Assembly (NCBI RefSeq): GCF_963676685.1
Contig: NC_092345.1
Coordinates: forward strand, 29,969,585 to 30,033,584
DNA from: Mytilus edulis
Lineage: Eukaryota > Mollusca > Bivalvia > Mytilida > Mytilidae
DNA: 64,000 nucleotides
Direction of reading: 5' to 3'
The notes beneath the pieces are model-generated. The model made no database searches. It had not been told where the DNA came from and worked only from the letters and a program-made list of their open reading frames with translations. Both the position numbers and the translations under genes were made by a program. Position 1 is the stretch's first letter. Each line of letters starts with the position of its first letter. This document shows positions 11,917-23,860 of this stretch, piece by piece.

Positions 11917-14474
11917 CTGAAATAAAGAATTAGATAAATTATTTATTTATAAAGCTCTGCATCTCATTATAAATCTATGGAAAAAAGAATACAACATACA
12001 ATTTGGTTGAATTTCCATTCAGTGTTTATTACGTTTTACAACAATCAGAACGTTTTAGTTTACGCTTTTCAAAATATTACACAGAATGCTTTAGATTCTA
12101 AGAACGGCGTCACATATCATTTTGCATATTGAGTAGTTTCAAATTGGTTTATTGTTTTGTTGTGTTTACACAAGGAATTAATTGTACTATGATATTTAAA
12201 TATACAATTCCTTGCTAGAGCTGATATTGAATCTTTGACTGATATGTATTTGATATGAAAAATACCATGTAACAATCTGATAATATGTATGTATACTACA
12301 TCATGAGTACATGTTGAGAAAAGAAATTATCAGTCAGTAAGATCAACGATTTTTTTCGTAAAATAACGATAATGAATCCTACACAATTCGACTGGACAAA
12401 GATAATATTATCTGTCTACCTGTTAAAACATTTCTAAGGTAATTATGTCAGAAAATGTAATTTATTTTAAATGAAATAACAATAAAATAATTGCTTAAGG
12501 GCAGCGATTGACACTCTGAAATTAAGAAAAGAATAAAACATACTATAATTGTCTGGGTTTTTTTTTGTGTTTTTTTTTTTTTTAAATAAATGGTGATGAT
12601 TTAATATTTTCAGCCTAAGTCTAACAAAAAATACTCCATGATTACTTAATGAATGTGATTAATCAAATTGCTGGATAGCACCTCTGGAAAGATTTAATAA
12701 GAATGCAGCTGTAGATGTGTATTATTATTTCAAATAGTTTATAGATGGGTATTATTTCAAATATGTGTTTAATCACAGCTTTGATGTTTTTAACTAAACC
12801 ATTTTCTCTTTAGTAATTATCATGATTATCAAAATCATTTTCTTTCATATGTTTGTCATATAAAATTTTGATATTTATAGATCTTATCGTTGATCACCTC
12901 AACGAGATTGATTTTCTCACTTGAACCGCGACGGCGAAAGCGAGAAAGGCAATCGAGTTGAGATGACCAATGATAATCTGGGTCGCGTTCAATATCGTAG
13001 CTGCTTAACGCCTTTAATTATAAAATAATTCGAAAAAATAATCAGGAATAACCTTTATGTTTTGATTTATATAATTGATATAAATCAAAACATCGTGTTA
13101 TCTCTGATTACTTTTTTTGAATTACTTTATTAAGGTGTTGAGAACCTTTGGTGACCCCATAGTTTAAGTGTCTTTCAAAAAGTACATAGTGAGCAGTGGT
13201 CGTTACATACAAACGTTCACCTAAATTGTCCCAGTCAATGGATGAATTTAATGTGTCAATCAATGGCCACAGCCACACTGTTTTGAATTACATTCTATAT
13301 TAACAAACTTTGTGATAATGTGATCAATTGGACACCCCATGAGGGGCCACATCTTAAAACTATAACATAAATAACCTGAAGCAAACTGGAGTATAAAGAT
13401 GACAATAGGCAATATCTTTTTCTCTTTCATGACTGTAAGTTTTAGTCCAATAACGATGAGTGCTCCAAGTATTACTAGAAAGGCAAGTGTCTCCAAGGCT
13501 TCGACTGCCTCTATAAACCATCCTAAAAGCAAAACAAAATATGCGTTTAGATGTTTAGCTTTTAATTAAGGTTGAACTTAGGTGAGGTTTTGGAATTTGT
13601 GTGAAATCTTCGCGGACTCCTTGGTGTTTTTCCATAAGAAACATCCATTTTTTTTCACATAAATCTTAATAGCTCATAAAAGGCCAATCTAATTAAAATA
13701 TTGATCTCTGATTACGTTATACTTCATACATTCATATGTAGTATAACGTAATCAAGGATCAATATTTTAATTAGATTGATAAAAGGCCATTTAACAAAAT
13801 TTTAGCAGATTCTTGATTTTCTTTCTTTTGACTTGAGAACCCAATAATACCAATACAATCAGCAATCAAGTATCTCGAAAAAGAACTCCATGACCTATCA
13901 AAATTTTTATCTTATTTTGATTCTAATCTAATACTCTTCCAGCTTATAGTATCAATTTTTAATTCTTAATTAATTTAATTTCACCTAAGATCACCTAGAA
14001 AGTACATCATTAAGACGTATACACAACTGAATTAATATTTACTTTTTCTAGTATTACTTATAAAAATAAATCAAAACTATGTACAATTTTCTACTTCAAT
14101 TGGTATTGAAGATTTGAAGCAACGAAATGTTACAGAAAATTATCTGAAAATGCACCCAAAAAGCAATTTGAAGGAAATAAGACGAACATAAATTGTATTT
14201 ATTTCTTATTGTCAAACGTTAAAAATGTTTTTAGACAACACATTTCTTTAAAAAAAAATGTAGTGTTGATATAGAAATACAAACCTGTGGTAGATCCACT
14301 GCCAACAAAGTCTGCGCATTTGCTACCAGCGCATGATTTCCAAATTCCAGAATGGAAACTGCCAACCTCATACCAGTTAGGTGCACCATAACCGATCAAA
14401 TGTACAAGTAATCCAACAGCAGTCAGAATTCCTGATAGAAGAGCAAATTTCGAAATTCCTTCAAATAACCCCAT
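11771..14474 (-). CDS. PMP22/EMP/claudin-superfamily four-helix membrane protein, three exons
   Basis: Three exons, 14285-14474, 13376-13522 and 11771-11916, join in phase 1 at both junctions through GT/AG sites to a 160-aa protein. That is the size of PMP22/EMP proteins rather than of classical claudins (about 200 aa or more). Four hydrophobic helices are visible: FALLSGILTAVGLLVHLIGY; ALETLAFLVILGALIVIGL; ILPIVIFILQFASVGLIVL; and AFFMVIIASVIMLVAGV. The first extracellular loop has the superfamily pattern NW..., GIW, then two Cys (GIWKSCAGSKC). Such proteins act in membrane junctions, adhesion or growth control, but the specific role here is unknown. The start is the first ATG in front of the first helix. 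Intron 1 contains a MITE and exon 1 is flanked by short direct repeats. Confidence 0.82.
13030..13130. repeat. Hairpin MITE in intron 2 of the PMP22-like gene
   Basis: Two arms of about 48 bp, centred at ATTTATATAATTGATATAAAT, are imperfect inverted copies (for example GTTTTGATTTATAT against ATATAAATCAAAAC). Confidence 0.6.
13376..13522 (-). CDS. PMP22-like gene exon 2
   Basis: Starts after CTTTTAG, encodes helix 2, a short basic loop (KLTVMKEKK) and the first part of helix 3. It ends TTCAG|GTTATT in phase 1. Confidence 0.8.
13676..13787. mobile_element. 94-bp palindromic MITE with 9-bp target duplication
   Basis: Element 13685-13778 consists of two 37-bp arms (13686-13722, 13741-13777) that are inverted copies with two mismatches, joined by an 18-bp loop. 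ATAAAAGGC precedes it (13676-13684) and follows it (13779-13787). A 9-bp duplication is typical of Mutator-like elements. It sits in intron 1 of the PMP22-like gene. Confidence 0.78.
14285..14474 (-). CDS. PMP22-like gene exon 1
   Basis: Encodes helix 1 and the first extracellular loop with the W-GIW-C-C pattern. It ends ACCACAG|GTTTGT in phase 1. Confidence 0.82.
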
Positions 14475-15292
14475 CGTCAGATATTGCCTAAAATCTCTTT
14501 TTTAAAATAAATCAAAACTATGTACAATTTCCTTAATTCAATTGGTATTGAAGATCTGAAGAAAGTGTGCTATATAATAAACATTGACAATTAAAGGTTA
14601 GCGTCCACACAAAATAATGTTATACCTGAATGACTTTCAACGGTCAGGTAGATATAATAGCCTATGATCAGAGTATCATGACATCGGAAGTATTCTACTC
14701 CCACGGGTAGATCGTATTATTATTTTATGGAAGAATTGTGAAGAAGCGCGAAAATATTACCTTCATAACCGAGTTATCCAGTGCGTAAGTTTAATAATAA
14801 TTGAAGCGTTGACCTACGTCTGGAAAAAAATGTGTTTATATTACACAGATTGCAATAACAAATACCTCGCACAGACGTCCATCCTATCAAAATATTGGAC
14901 TGTTCTATCTACAAAATCTATTACAATTATCGAGTGGCTGCAAGTTTGAGTGCATTTGACCTACATAATGTTATAACAGCTGTCCAGTGGGTTAACCGTC
15001 CAGTGTTTAGCCTGTAGACATGGATTCGGCCTTTATAGATTCACACATTTGTTATATAATCGCATTTCTCTCGTCTACAGAATGTGGACAATTAGTTGTA
15101 ATGTATACAATGGAATTTCATCTCCAATGTCTAGGTTATACAAATAATCCTCATTTATTTTTCCCGTTCTATACTGAACAATTTTGAAATTTCAACTGGA
15201 AGTTTATGGTTTGTGGCACCGTTAAAGTACACAATTCCTTTAAACTTTAAAGTCCACAACACCGCTAAAGTCCACAACAAAAATATATCATA
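14475..15292. other. Upstream flank of the PMP22-like gene
   Basis: Contains a 58-bp direct repeat (about 14503-14560) of intron sequence at about 14060-14118, and a short repeat of TAAAGTCCACAAC near 15248-15282. No promoter element can be assigned. Confidence 0.5.
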
Positions 15293-16721
15293 TATATATG
15301 TTATGCAACAATGTATTGCAAGACTTATCAGAAGTCACTATACAAACACATGCTAAAACGACAGTTACTAGACTGCAAATGTTAATCTCTTTTACAATTT
15401 TTTACTCCTATGTAGTTCTTACAGTTGGCATACTTGGAAAGGTACACATAAAACGATCCACACATAGAAATAATCCTTGCATTGTAGATACACAATCGAA
15501 TGAAATTGAAAGTCTTCTAATATAGCAGAAGGTCATTGCCATGGTATCGGTATTATTGCCTGATATATGGTTTAGATAGACAATGAGCTGGGTTATCACT
15601 TGAACAAGATGTATAAAGCAGAGTATTGAAATAAACCGGAAATGAATAGTTTGTCTCACGTTTGGATATCTTGTAAAGACAGCAAAGCAGTAAACATTTA
15701 CAATAAAAGTAAAACAATGTAAAGCTCCCTTAGTTGACATCTGTACAATAATAATCGGTTCAAAATCAATGGTAAAATTTCTAAATTTGTTCAAAAACTT
15801 GTCATCCATCATTTGATAAACCAAAGAAATAATCAGGCAAAATCTCTATTATCCAGCTCTAAATCTCTAGAAACAATAAAAAATTCTTATGTTTTTTTGT
15901 CAATATATTGTGACGTAACATATATAATTGATACTTTCAAAATCAGCTTATGGTAATTGGTTTGTGTGATTCTAGCTTTAGATGCAGACTATATCTTCGG
16001 ATCAAGAATCATTTGAAATGAAAGAAATAACATCCAACTCGTCCAAGATGAATACTAGTTATAAGACAAATTCGTTTGAATTGAATAATGTATATAATAT
16101 CAAAGTCTTCATTAGTGGTCATCAAAGTAAAATATGAAAGATATATGAATAGTTCTACTTGATTCAATCTATTTAATTTTTTATTCAGAAAAAGGTATCA
16201 AAGTCATTTGATATAAAGATGGTATGTCTGCCGTATTAGAATAATCAAAGATAATCTTAAAAAAAACCAACAACACCGAAGGCCCAAGAAAATTTGGATA
16301 TTTTGGTTATGATTTTTGTAAACCATATAAAATTCGCATAAAAGTGTTCCAATTTTTAAGAAATAACATGAAACATTATTTTGCCTTAAAGACTATATTT
16401 TGATGCGAAGCGAATAAAACTCATGCGTTGTTTCAAAAGGAAATGAAAATATGCAACCTTATCCAAGTTTACACATAATTTTTGTAGGTAATACCATGCA
16501 GGATGTTAGACATGATCGACAACCTATAAAAGCTTTTTATAAATTGATTTTTTTGCTCGTGAATTGCAGAGTATGGATAACCCATGGGAACACTGAGGAA
16601 ATTGGCGGGTTTTTTAATGATACATTGAAATTTTGTCGTCCAATGGAATAATACGCGGTAACTGTCTTCCATCTTATATGTCATCAAAACCGACAAAGGT
16701 GACGTCAAAACTATACACAAC
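15293..16721 (-). repeat. Inverted duplication arm A (partner 44872-46299)
   Basis: About 1.43 kb matching the reverse complement of 44872-46299 along its whole length, including non-coding DNA in front of the receptor gene. The outer end is inside receptor helix 5. The inner end falls exactly where the LTR of the gag element begins (…ACACAAC then TGTAGC). Confidence 0.75.
15408..15824 (-). pseudogene. Inverted, frameshifted partial copy of the GPCR-like gene
   Basis: 139 codons closely matching residues 1-130 of the receptor at 45795-46682, covering helices 1-3 and keeping a normal Asp-Arg-Phe (DRF) at the end of helix 3. An extra base (CTACATAGG against CTAATAGG) then shifts the frame into a TAG. 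Nucleotide similarity continues out of frame to about 15293, where the duplicated block ends inside helix 5, so this copy cannot make a receptor. Confidence 0.6.
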
Positions 16722-17455
16722 TGTAGCAGGAACAATTCTGCCGAAGATTCGGGGATTCGGACCACAGCTAATTCTAGTTTGTAAACTGATGTAACGGAGA
16801 CGATGGATGCCAAATGTGATGCGCTATAATATATCTAAGTAAATGAAAACCAAAAACTGAAAACAATATATAATTTAATCAACAAAGTACAACTTTTATC
16901 ATGTAGAGCCAAAGGTGAATAGAAATGACTTCAAATTACCTGTACTATGGAGGCATGTAGCAAATGCACGAACCTAAACGATGGTTGGAAAGCTTGGCTT
17001 TCCTTGGTTGGACTGAAAGTCATTCCTCAGAGAATTCAACATAATAATCTAAAACCAGTTATATAAAATATATAAGTTTCTCGCAGAAGGTATTCAAAGG
17101 TTTTGAGACGATGCAAATATTCAACTTTAGAATATGAATAAATATCTTTAACCAATGAATTCAAAATATCAATATCTATACAATTTAACAAATATGTACT
17201 GAATAAGCTTCATGTAAATCCTTAAATAAAGAAATATGAAATTTATAGTTTTAAACAAGGGAAATAATAATGACACATTAATCCTAACTGCCCCATTCCT
17301 CCCCCCTAAGACAAACGATAAATTTCATAAATAAAGTCTGCACACTAAAATGTCTATCAAATGGATGTATCTGCCACACTGAACACCCAAAATCCAAATG
17401 TCATGTAAACATTGAATCAAATATATATCACTAAAATTTAAATATTAACGAGACA
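16722..17455 (-). repeat. 3' LTR of gag-only element
   Basis: 734 bp direct repeat of 19463-20191, downstream of gag on the minus strand. Examples of LTR-to-LTR differences are GATTCGGGGATTC against GATTTGGGGATGC and GTAGC against GTAAC. Confidence 0.78.
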
Positions 17456-18425
17456 GTTCAATTTGTTCAATGGAGACCACTTCACCAATCTGCAACCCTC
17501 CTCCTCCCTCGAAAACAAATGTAAATGAAATAACATTTGACAATTTTGATTTAACAAAAGTCTATCAACGTTCGCCGGATTAAATGTCTTTCAAACACTT
17601 GTAATAATATCCCTTTTAAATAAATGTCACTGTTTAGCGCATTCACAAACACACATTGGAATCAGGTCCATCTGTTAACGGACGCGACTTTAAGCCTTCT
17701 TGGTATGGTATCTGCGCAGCTAATGTTAAAATCCATGAAAAGTTATATCAGGCAATGTCCACCAATGTTGATCTCACAGTGGCACATTTGACGTGTACCA
17801 CCGGGTTCTTTTACTGCATTCCAACGTTGTTGATAACGGTAACACAGACGTTGTGCCACCGAAGATGGATCGGATCCATCTGTATGCAAGGTTCTCAAAA
17901 TAAAGTTGGACGTTGTCCATCTTTTGTGCAAGGTTCTAAATAAAATGGACGATGCCCAAATTTGTGCAAGGTTTTAAATAAAATGGGTGATGCCCAAATT
18001 TTGCATGGTACCAAATAATGGATCAGATCCATCTGTATAGGTTAGAAGTGTTCCTAACTTCAAGCTTAACTTTCACTATATTGGTTTCTGCAATGACAAA
18101 TGTTACGAATTCGGACTCTCATAAACTCCCTAAATACTAAATATTTAGCTAGAGATTACAATCCAGACAAACGAGCAACAACTCATAAAACAAACCAATT
18201 CCTACGAATACTAGCTAACAGTTTACACTTCAAACAACACAGAAGATCAGCCATAATTCAAGTCAGTAATGAAAATGAAGAATAAAACAAGTTGGGATGT
18301 GCGACATCCCTCCCTTGGAAAAAGAAAAACCAAACAGCCAAAATTGAGGCGTGTGACACCTCTGAGTATATTGAAATAAATATAAAGTAAAACTATAAAT
18401 ATACAACACAATGTAAAAACAAACA
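17456..18425. other. Non-coding interior of the LTR element
   Basis: The roughly 970 bp between the 3' LTR and gag hold no pol-like ORF. A short tandem array at about 17868-18035 has four degenerate units of about 45 bp around GGATCAGATCCATCTG and GCAAGGTT..TAAATAAAATGG. Confidence 0.55.
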
Positions 18426-19265
18426 TTAAACTAAGGTTACACAATCTGAACTGCAAAAATTGTGATTTAAATCGTTCTTCGACATCCCGCCTATTTCGGA
18501 GAGCTTTACTTGAATATCTGCAGACCTTTCATCTCTAGCATGAACTCTAAAAGACATATTTGGACACTTAGACCTGACATGACCTAACTGATGACATTTA
18601 AAACATCTCTTAGGTTTACGTTTCCTTCGTGATCTCAATCGCCTCCTCAATATATTAATTAAAATTTCAAAACTGTTATGAACTGTTTAACAACAACCTA
18701 AACTTTCTGTCTCATCAATAATCTCACGATCACCAGAAAAATGAACAGCTTCATATTCAATAGCTAGTGATACCGCCTCGTCTAAACTAAGAGGGTGCTT
18801 AAATGTGACAAATTTAGCCATCTCAATATTTAAACATGATGTAAATAAGTCCGTAAAATACGAATCCAAATCGGAAAAATTATCAAGATAAGCCTTATGA
18901 GCTAGTATCTTAAAACGCTGACTAAACTCAGAAATTGTTTCATTTTCCTTCAAACTACAAACTCGCAGTTGAAATTTAAAATATGCCAACCTCTCCTTAG
19001 GATTAAACCTCTGAATGAGAACATTTTTCAAGCAGTCATAATAATACAACAGTGGCCTCTTTAAGAAACGTAAAATAGTTTGAGCATCGCCTCTCAAATT
19101 CATTATTAACTGACATGCCTTCTCAAATTCATTCCACTGATTCCAGAGGGAAACAGTCTCAAAATGAACAAAATAATCAGTAATATCAATGCTGATACCA
19201 TCAAATAAACAAGGTTTTTCTTCAAACCTAATCATAACTGAATAAATATTTACAAAATAAACCAA
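18426..19265 (-). pseudogene. Retrotransposon gag with one in-frame stop, CCHC zinc knuckle
   Basis: A capsid-like region (FDGISIDITDYFVHFE..., WNEFEKACQLIMNLRGDAQ, RFNPKERLAYFKFQL, ETISEFSQRFKILAHKAY) fits the retrotransposon_gag domain. In the same frame after one TAA (18686-18684) follow an Arg/Lys-rich stretch and CFKCHQLGHVRSKC, a CX2CX4HX4C nucleocapsid knuckle. Apart from that stop the frame is open for about 280 codons, so the lesion looks recent. No pol gene follows. Confidence 0.78.
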
Positions 19266-19462
19266 ACTATGAAAATAAAATACCCCAGGAACAACTATTC
19301 AAAACTGCTCTGATTAGGACTGTCATATCCAGTGGCACCAACTGTCATATCCAGTGGCACCAACCATTGACTCAAATGATTGCTCCATTTCTTATAATTT
19401 TGTTCAGTTACAAACCAGAAAAAGTTGCTTTATAACTCCACACCCAACCCGCACTACCAAAA

Positions 19463-20191
19463 TGTAACAGGAACAATTCTGCCGAAGATTTGGGGATGCG
19501 GACCACAGATAATTCTACTTTGTAAACTGATGTAACGGAGACGATGGATGCCAAATGTGATGCGCTATAATATATCTAAGTAAATGAAAACCAAAAACTG
19601 AAAACAATATATAATTTAATCAACAAAGTACAACTTTTATCATGTAGAGCCAAAGGTGAATAGAAATGACTTCAAATTACTGTACTATGGAGGCATGTAG
19701 CAAATGCACTAACCTAAACGATGGTTGGAAAACTTGGCTTTCCTTGGTTGGACTGAAAGTCAGTCCTGAAAGGATTCAACATAATAATCTAAAACCATTT
19801 ATATAAAATATATATAAGTTTCTCGCAGAAGGTATCAAAGGGTTTGAGACGATGCAAATATTCAACTATAGAATATGAATAAATATCTTTAACCAATGAA
19901 TTCAAAATATCAATATCTATACAATTTAACAAATATGTACTAAATAAGCTTCATGTAAATCCTTAAATAAGGAAATATGAAATTTATAGTTTTAAACAAG
20001 GGAAATAATAATGACACAATAATCCTAACTGCCACATTCCTCCCCTAAGACAAACGATAAATTTCATTAATAAAGTCTGCACACTAAAATGTCTATCAAA
20101 TGGATGTATCTGCCACACTGAACACCCAAAATCCAAATGTCATGTAAACATTGAATCAAATATATATCTCTAAAATTTAAATAACGAGACA
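19463..20191 (-). repeat. 5' LTR of gag-only element
   Basis: 729 bp, matching 16722-17455 with few differences and small indels. It lies upstream of gag on the minus strand. Confidence 0.78.
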
Positions 20192-20454
20192 TGTACACAG
20201 CCATGTATCACCATCATTGATGGCGATCCGATGGATACATCTGTTGTAGGGTTGTCACTGACTCAGACGTACTTATAAATATAATTATTTTCTGTGACTG
20301 TATCTTACATTAATTTGTAGGATCCTTTACTATAGATAATTTAGCTGATCTGTAACTATATAACATCTTCATGCCTTATATATCATGTACTGCAGTACGC
20401 CGCTAGATTAAAACTGACGTGGAAAGGTAACACACGGCCAGCGAAAGCTCTATT

Positions 20455-20520
20455 TTAAGAGCCCAGGTGGTCGTGTGGTCTAGCGGGACGGCTGCAATGC
20501 AGGCGATTTGGTGTCATATG
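20455..20520 (+). repeat. 5' fragment of a tRNA-derived SINE
   Basis: CCCAGGTGGTCGTGTGGTCT and the following AGCGGGACGGCTGCAATGCA resemble a tRNA 5' half with an A box (TGGTCTAGCGG). The B box and 3' half are absent and the sequence passes directly into block B, so this is a truncated SINE head rather than a tRNA gene. Confidence 0.5.
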
Positions 20521-20535
20521 TGAACTTCATATTAG

Positions 20536-21440
20536 AATGCGGTTTTTATCCCATGCAATCATAGATTTGAACGTTGTTTTCAATTTAGACTTGTAGATAA
20601 TCTTCCAAATACCGTTTCGGTCCCTAACATCACTAAAGAGACATTTTAGGCGAAATCTGGATCGGGTGTATAAATTTTTGCACCTCATGTTTGTGACCTA
20701 TTACATCTTTGCCGCAAGTTTATTGTTTTCTGTTTGGTATTAATTTAATATTAAGATCCATTTTGTTACATCTATGGTTACATCTTGTGATCAACATATT
20801 TGGCAATCGCCAATAGCAGTCAACAGGGTTTAACGGAACATCAGTTATTAGTCCTGTTAGTCAAATGCGATTTGTTGAAATATACTTTTTCACTTTTTTG
20901 GGGACTTTTGGAAAATGTTGTTTGTGCTGTATTTATACCCTTCTACCACGCAATTTGTTTTACATGCACACGTATAAAAATTGCGGTTTTTATCCAATGC
21001 AATCATAGGTTTGAACGTAGTTTTCAATTTAGACTTGTATGATAATCATGTATATAACTACTCCTTTACAACGGCGGTAAGCGCCAGAGGAGTACTGACA
21101 CCTGCGTCATAAAAAACCCCACATCAAAGTGTTTACAAACCACATTATTATGATTGTAATAAAAATGGTACAAGATACGTGCAAATATTTTAAAGTTTAA
21201 TAAATACATTAACGCTAAAATGTCATAATACATTGGTTATTTCGTATAAAAGTACATTACAGTAACACATTCAAATTCATATATAATTGGAAATCTTTCG
21301 TCCATAAAATATTAAAAACTTCAACCGTGAAACAAAAACCGTTCGCACACAGTTCAAGATATAATTATACATTGGAAATTTTATCAAATTTAGTATTATA
21401 TATATAAATCTTGTGGATAATTGTCCCATTGGAAGTCATT
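20536..21440 (+). repeat. Inverted repeat block B (partner 42596-43510)
   Basis: About 0.9 kb reverse-complementary to 42596-43510, including the TTTGGGGACTTTTGGAAAAT stretch and the AACGGCGGTAAGCGCCAGAG stretch. Diverged relatives lie at 46950-47210 plus 49361-49545 and at 50100-50580, so B also belongs to a dispersed family. With arm A the order A-B ... B'-A' is symmetric around FMO-A. Confidence 0.65.
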
Positions 21441-22500
21441 TAGAAAAAGTATTGCGCAATGATGCATGACTTTTTTTATTATTAGTTATTAACATTTTAA
21501 TAGCTGTCAGCAACAAAGAGTATTCTCAGATCTGTACATTTCGTCTGCCACGCTTGGTCTGTTTTTGTAAGATGTTTATCTGCTTTATTTAGATCTAAAT
21601 TGATTTTATATATACATAGTTTGTTCTTCTGTTGTACTGTTTCACCACTGTTTTGGGTTAGGGAGAAATACATGTATCTAAAATTGCATTTTTACAGCGT
21701 ATGACCGTGTATTGCTATCGCCTAATTTCCGTTACATAATATTCGTTTTGGGTTTTTAACCGATCTATAAACATGATGAATACGTAGACATCATCAAGTG
21801 CAAACTAACATTCCTTATCGCTTGTTATAAATTCATTTCTTCAATGAATACTCATCAAATACCTTTTAAAGAAGATAAATTAATAATAATAAAATGTTTT
21901 ATATATTTATATACATATAAGTAAAAATTCATTAATATCTTTGCACACGCATACGGGAGAATATCTCAAAAACGTTTGCAATCTCAAAAAACGATAACTC
22001 GGCATGGATGATTAAACGTTTTTTTGCGGGAAAATGCGAATGCCTACTCAAATCTATTCTATTAGAAAATCAAATTATTACAGAAGACTGACGTGTCCAC
22101 CATGCACTTGCACTGTACTATTAATATAGTAGAATATAATGATATACAAATGCATGACAATTATATATACATGTAACTGTAATATACAAGTATTAATATA
22201 ATATATAACAATAAACCAGAGTATACTGATTTGCATCACTATGATATAATAGTCATCACGGTGAGGGTGAATTCCCCGTCATTAATTTATCATCCATGCA
22301 CGAACTTGTCCTAGAAAAAAAATTATCTGTACATTAACCTCAGTTTCAGGTGTAGAGATGGTGATTTTTTTCTGAGACAAGTGCTTGTCTGACCATCCAC
22401 AAGAGTTTGTGGTCAAACCATGTTCAGTACTTCAGGACTTTGATCGTTCATTGTATTGTACATAAATATTAGGCCGTTAGTTTTCTCGTTTAAATTTTCT
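21441..22500. other. No gene recognised
   Basis: AT-rich with short TATA runs; no convincing ORF, RNA or repeat family. Confidence 0.5.
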
Positions 22501-22970
22501 TACATTAGTCTTTTCAGGGCCTTTTAATTATAATAGCTGACTCTACGGTATGGGTTTTGCTCAAGGATGAATGCCATATGGTTGCTTATAGTTTTACACT
22601 TCTTTGCTCTTTGATCTCTGGTGGAGATTTGTCTCATTATCAATCATACCACATCTTCTTTTTAGTCTGTCTTAAATACCAAAGTCAGTGTCCTGTTACC
22701 AAAACATATGTTATGTCTTCTTCTACTTTAAACATGTGAAAAGAGGGGGTAAGAATTGAAAAAATAGTCTTGTGTCGCTTGAAATAAAATTAAAACAAGA
22801 ATGTAAAGCCCATACCGCATACTCAGCTTCAAAAGGCCCGAAATGACAATGTAAAACAATGCAAACGAGAAAACTAGCGGCCTTATTTATGTACAAAAAA
22901 TGAACGAAAAACAAATATGTAACACATAAACACACGACAACCACTGAATTACAGGCTCCTTACTTAAATA
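22500..22970. repeat. Two opposing retroelement 3' tail fragments
   Basis: 22505-22665 (plus) reads CAGGGCCTTTTAATTATAAT, CGGTATGGGTTTTGCTCAAG and TTGTCTCATTATCAATCAT. 22795-22970 (minus) is a related sequence in the other orientation (ACATTGTCATTTCGGGCC, CTGAGTATGCGGTATGGGC). A degenerate relative lies at 53900-54120. Confidence 0.5.
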
Positions 22971-23215
22971 AATGTTCATAACATACTAAATGTATGTTCA
23001 TATTGAAATTGATAGAAAACCAAAAATTGGGAACTTTGGAAATAAAGGTGGAGGGTAAAAAACATTTTCCTGTCCCCAATAACCTATGACTTATGATACT
23101 TTTGCTGAAATTCTCCAGTCATTCTGTATTTTACAAATTTCTTCCAACAACACTTTACATACTTTAAACTACGCACTGAATGCCCTCGATTTCGCGGGTG
23201 TGTTCTAGTAAAATT

Positions 23216-23490
23216 AAAACAAGAATGTGTCCCAAGTACACGGATGCCCCACTCGCACTATCATTTTCTATGTTCAGTGGACCGTGAAATTGGAGTAAAA
23301 AATTTGGCATTAAAATTAGAAAGATCATATTATAGGGAACATGTGTACTAAGTTTCAAGTTGATTGGACTTCAACTTCATCAAAAACTACCTTGACCAAA
23401 AACTTTAAACTGAAGCGAGAAGAACGGACGGACGAACAGACGCACAGACAAGAAAACATAATGCCCCTCTACTATCGTAGGTGGAGCATA
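23216..23490 (+). repeat. Dispersed bivalve repeat, copy 2
   Basis: Same unit as 1405-1702, with small deletions in the CGGACGGACGA part. It again ends in TACTATCGTAGGTGGAGCAT. Confidence 0.8.
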
Positions 23491-23599
23491 AAAAATAGTC
23501 TAGGACTCAAGTAAAATACAAAGTTGAAGAGCATCGAGTATTGGTACTTTTTTATGAGCTATTTCACATTTTTCGGATGATCATAAATTTTGTTATGGT

Positions 23600-23860
23600 T
23601 ATTTTTTCTGGACAAATTTTTTTTTCGCCTGAGGCGAAAAACAATCTATTTTTTTTCGCGACAAGTCGATTCTTTCAATTTTAGCATTACATATAGTGGC
23701 AGCTGAGGGTGAAACAAACATTTTTTTTTCTCAGAATCAAAAACAAATTATTTTTTTCTCCAAAAACTGGAAACAAACTTTTTTTTCCAAAAAAAAACAT
23801 AGCCCCCCCCCTCCCCGAAAATCAAATGGTTGCTGCCTTATCATACTGTGAGAGAACTAA
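23600..23860. repeat. Low-complexity T/A-rich repeat
   Basis: Alternating GGAAACAAACTTTTTTTTCC-like units and runs of T, A and C (AGCCCCCCCCCTCCCC). Likely part of a dispersed repeat. Confidence 0.4.

Larger units (their letters stand above)
16722..20191 (-). mobile_element. Gag-only LTR retrotransposon (Ty3/gypsy-like)
   Basis: Two direct repeats of about 730 bp, 16722-17455 and 19463-20191, enclose a 2.0-kb interior. Read on the minus strand the LTRs begin TGTCTCGTTA and end in ACA, the TG...CA pattern. Three bases after the 5' LTR is a primer-binding-like stretch TGGTAGTGCGGGTTGGGTG (19459-19441). The interior encodes a retrotransposon Gag with a CCHC knuckle and no protease, reverse transcriptase or integrase. 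No target-site duplication is seen (ACAAC on one side, TGTAC on the other), and no clear polypurine tract precedes the 3' LTR. I read it as a non-autonomous or internally deleted element that later recombined at a flank. Confidence 0.8.

Noticed and set aside
16469..16813. 114-codon ORF across the arm A / LTR border
   Set aside because: It runs from duplicated non-coding DNA into the LTR and has no coding counterpart in the partner arm.
20462..20520. tRNA gene
   Set aside because: Only a 5' half with an A box is present. There is no T-loop/B box or closing acceptor stem, so it is a SINE fragment.
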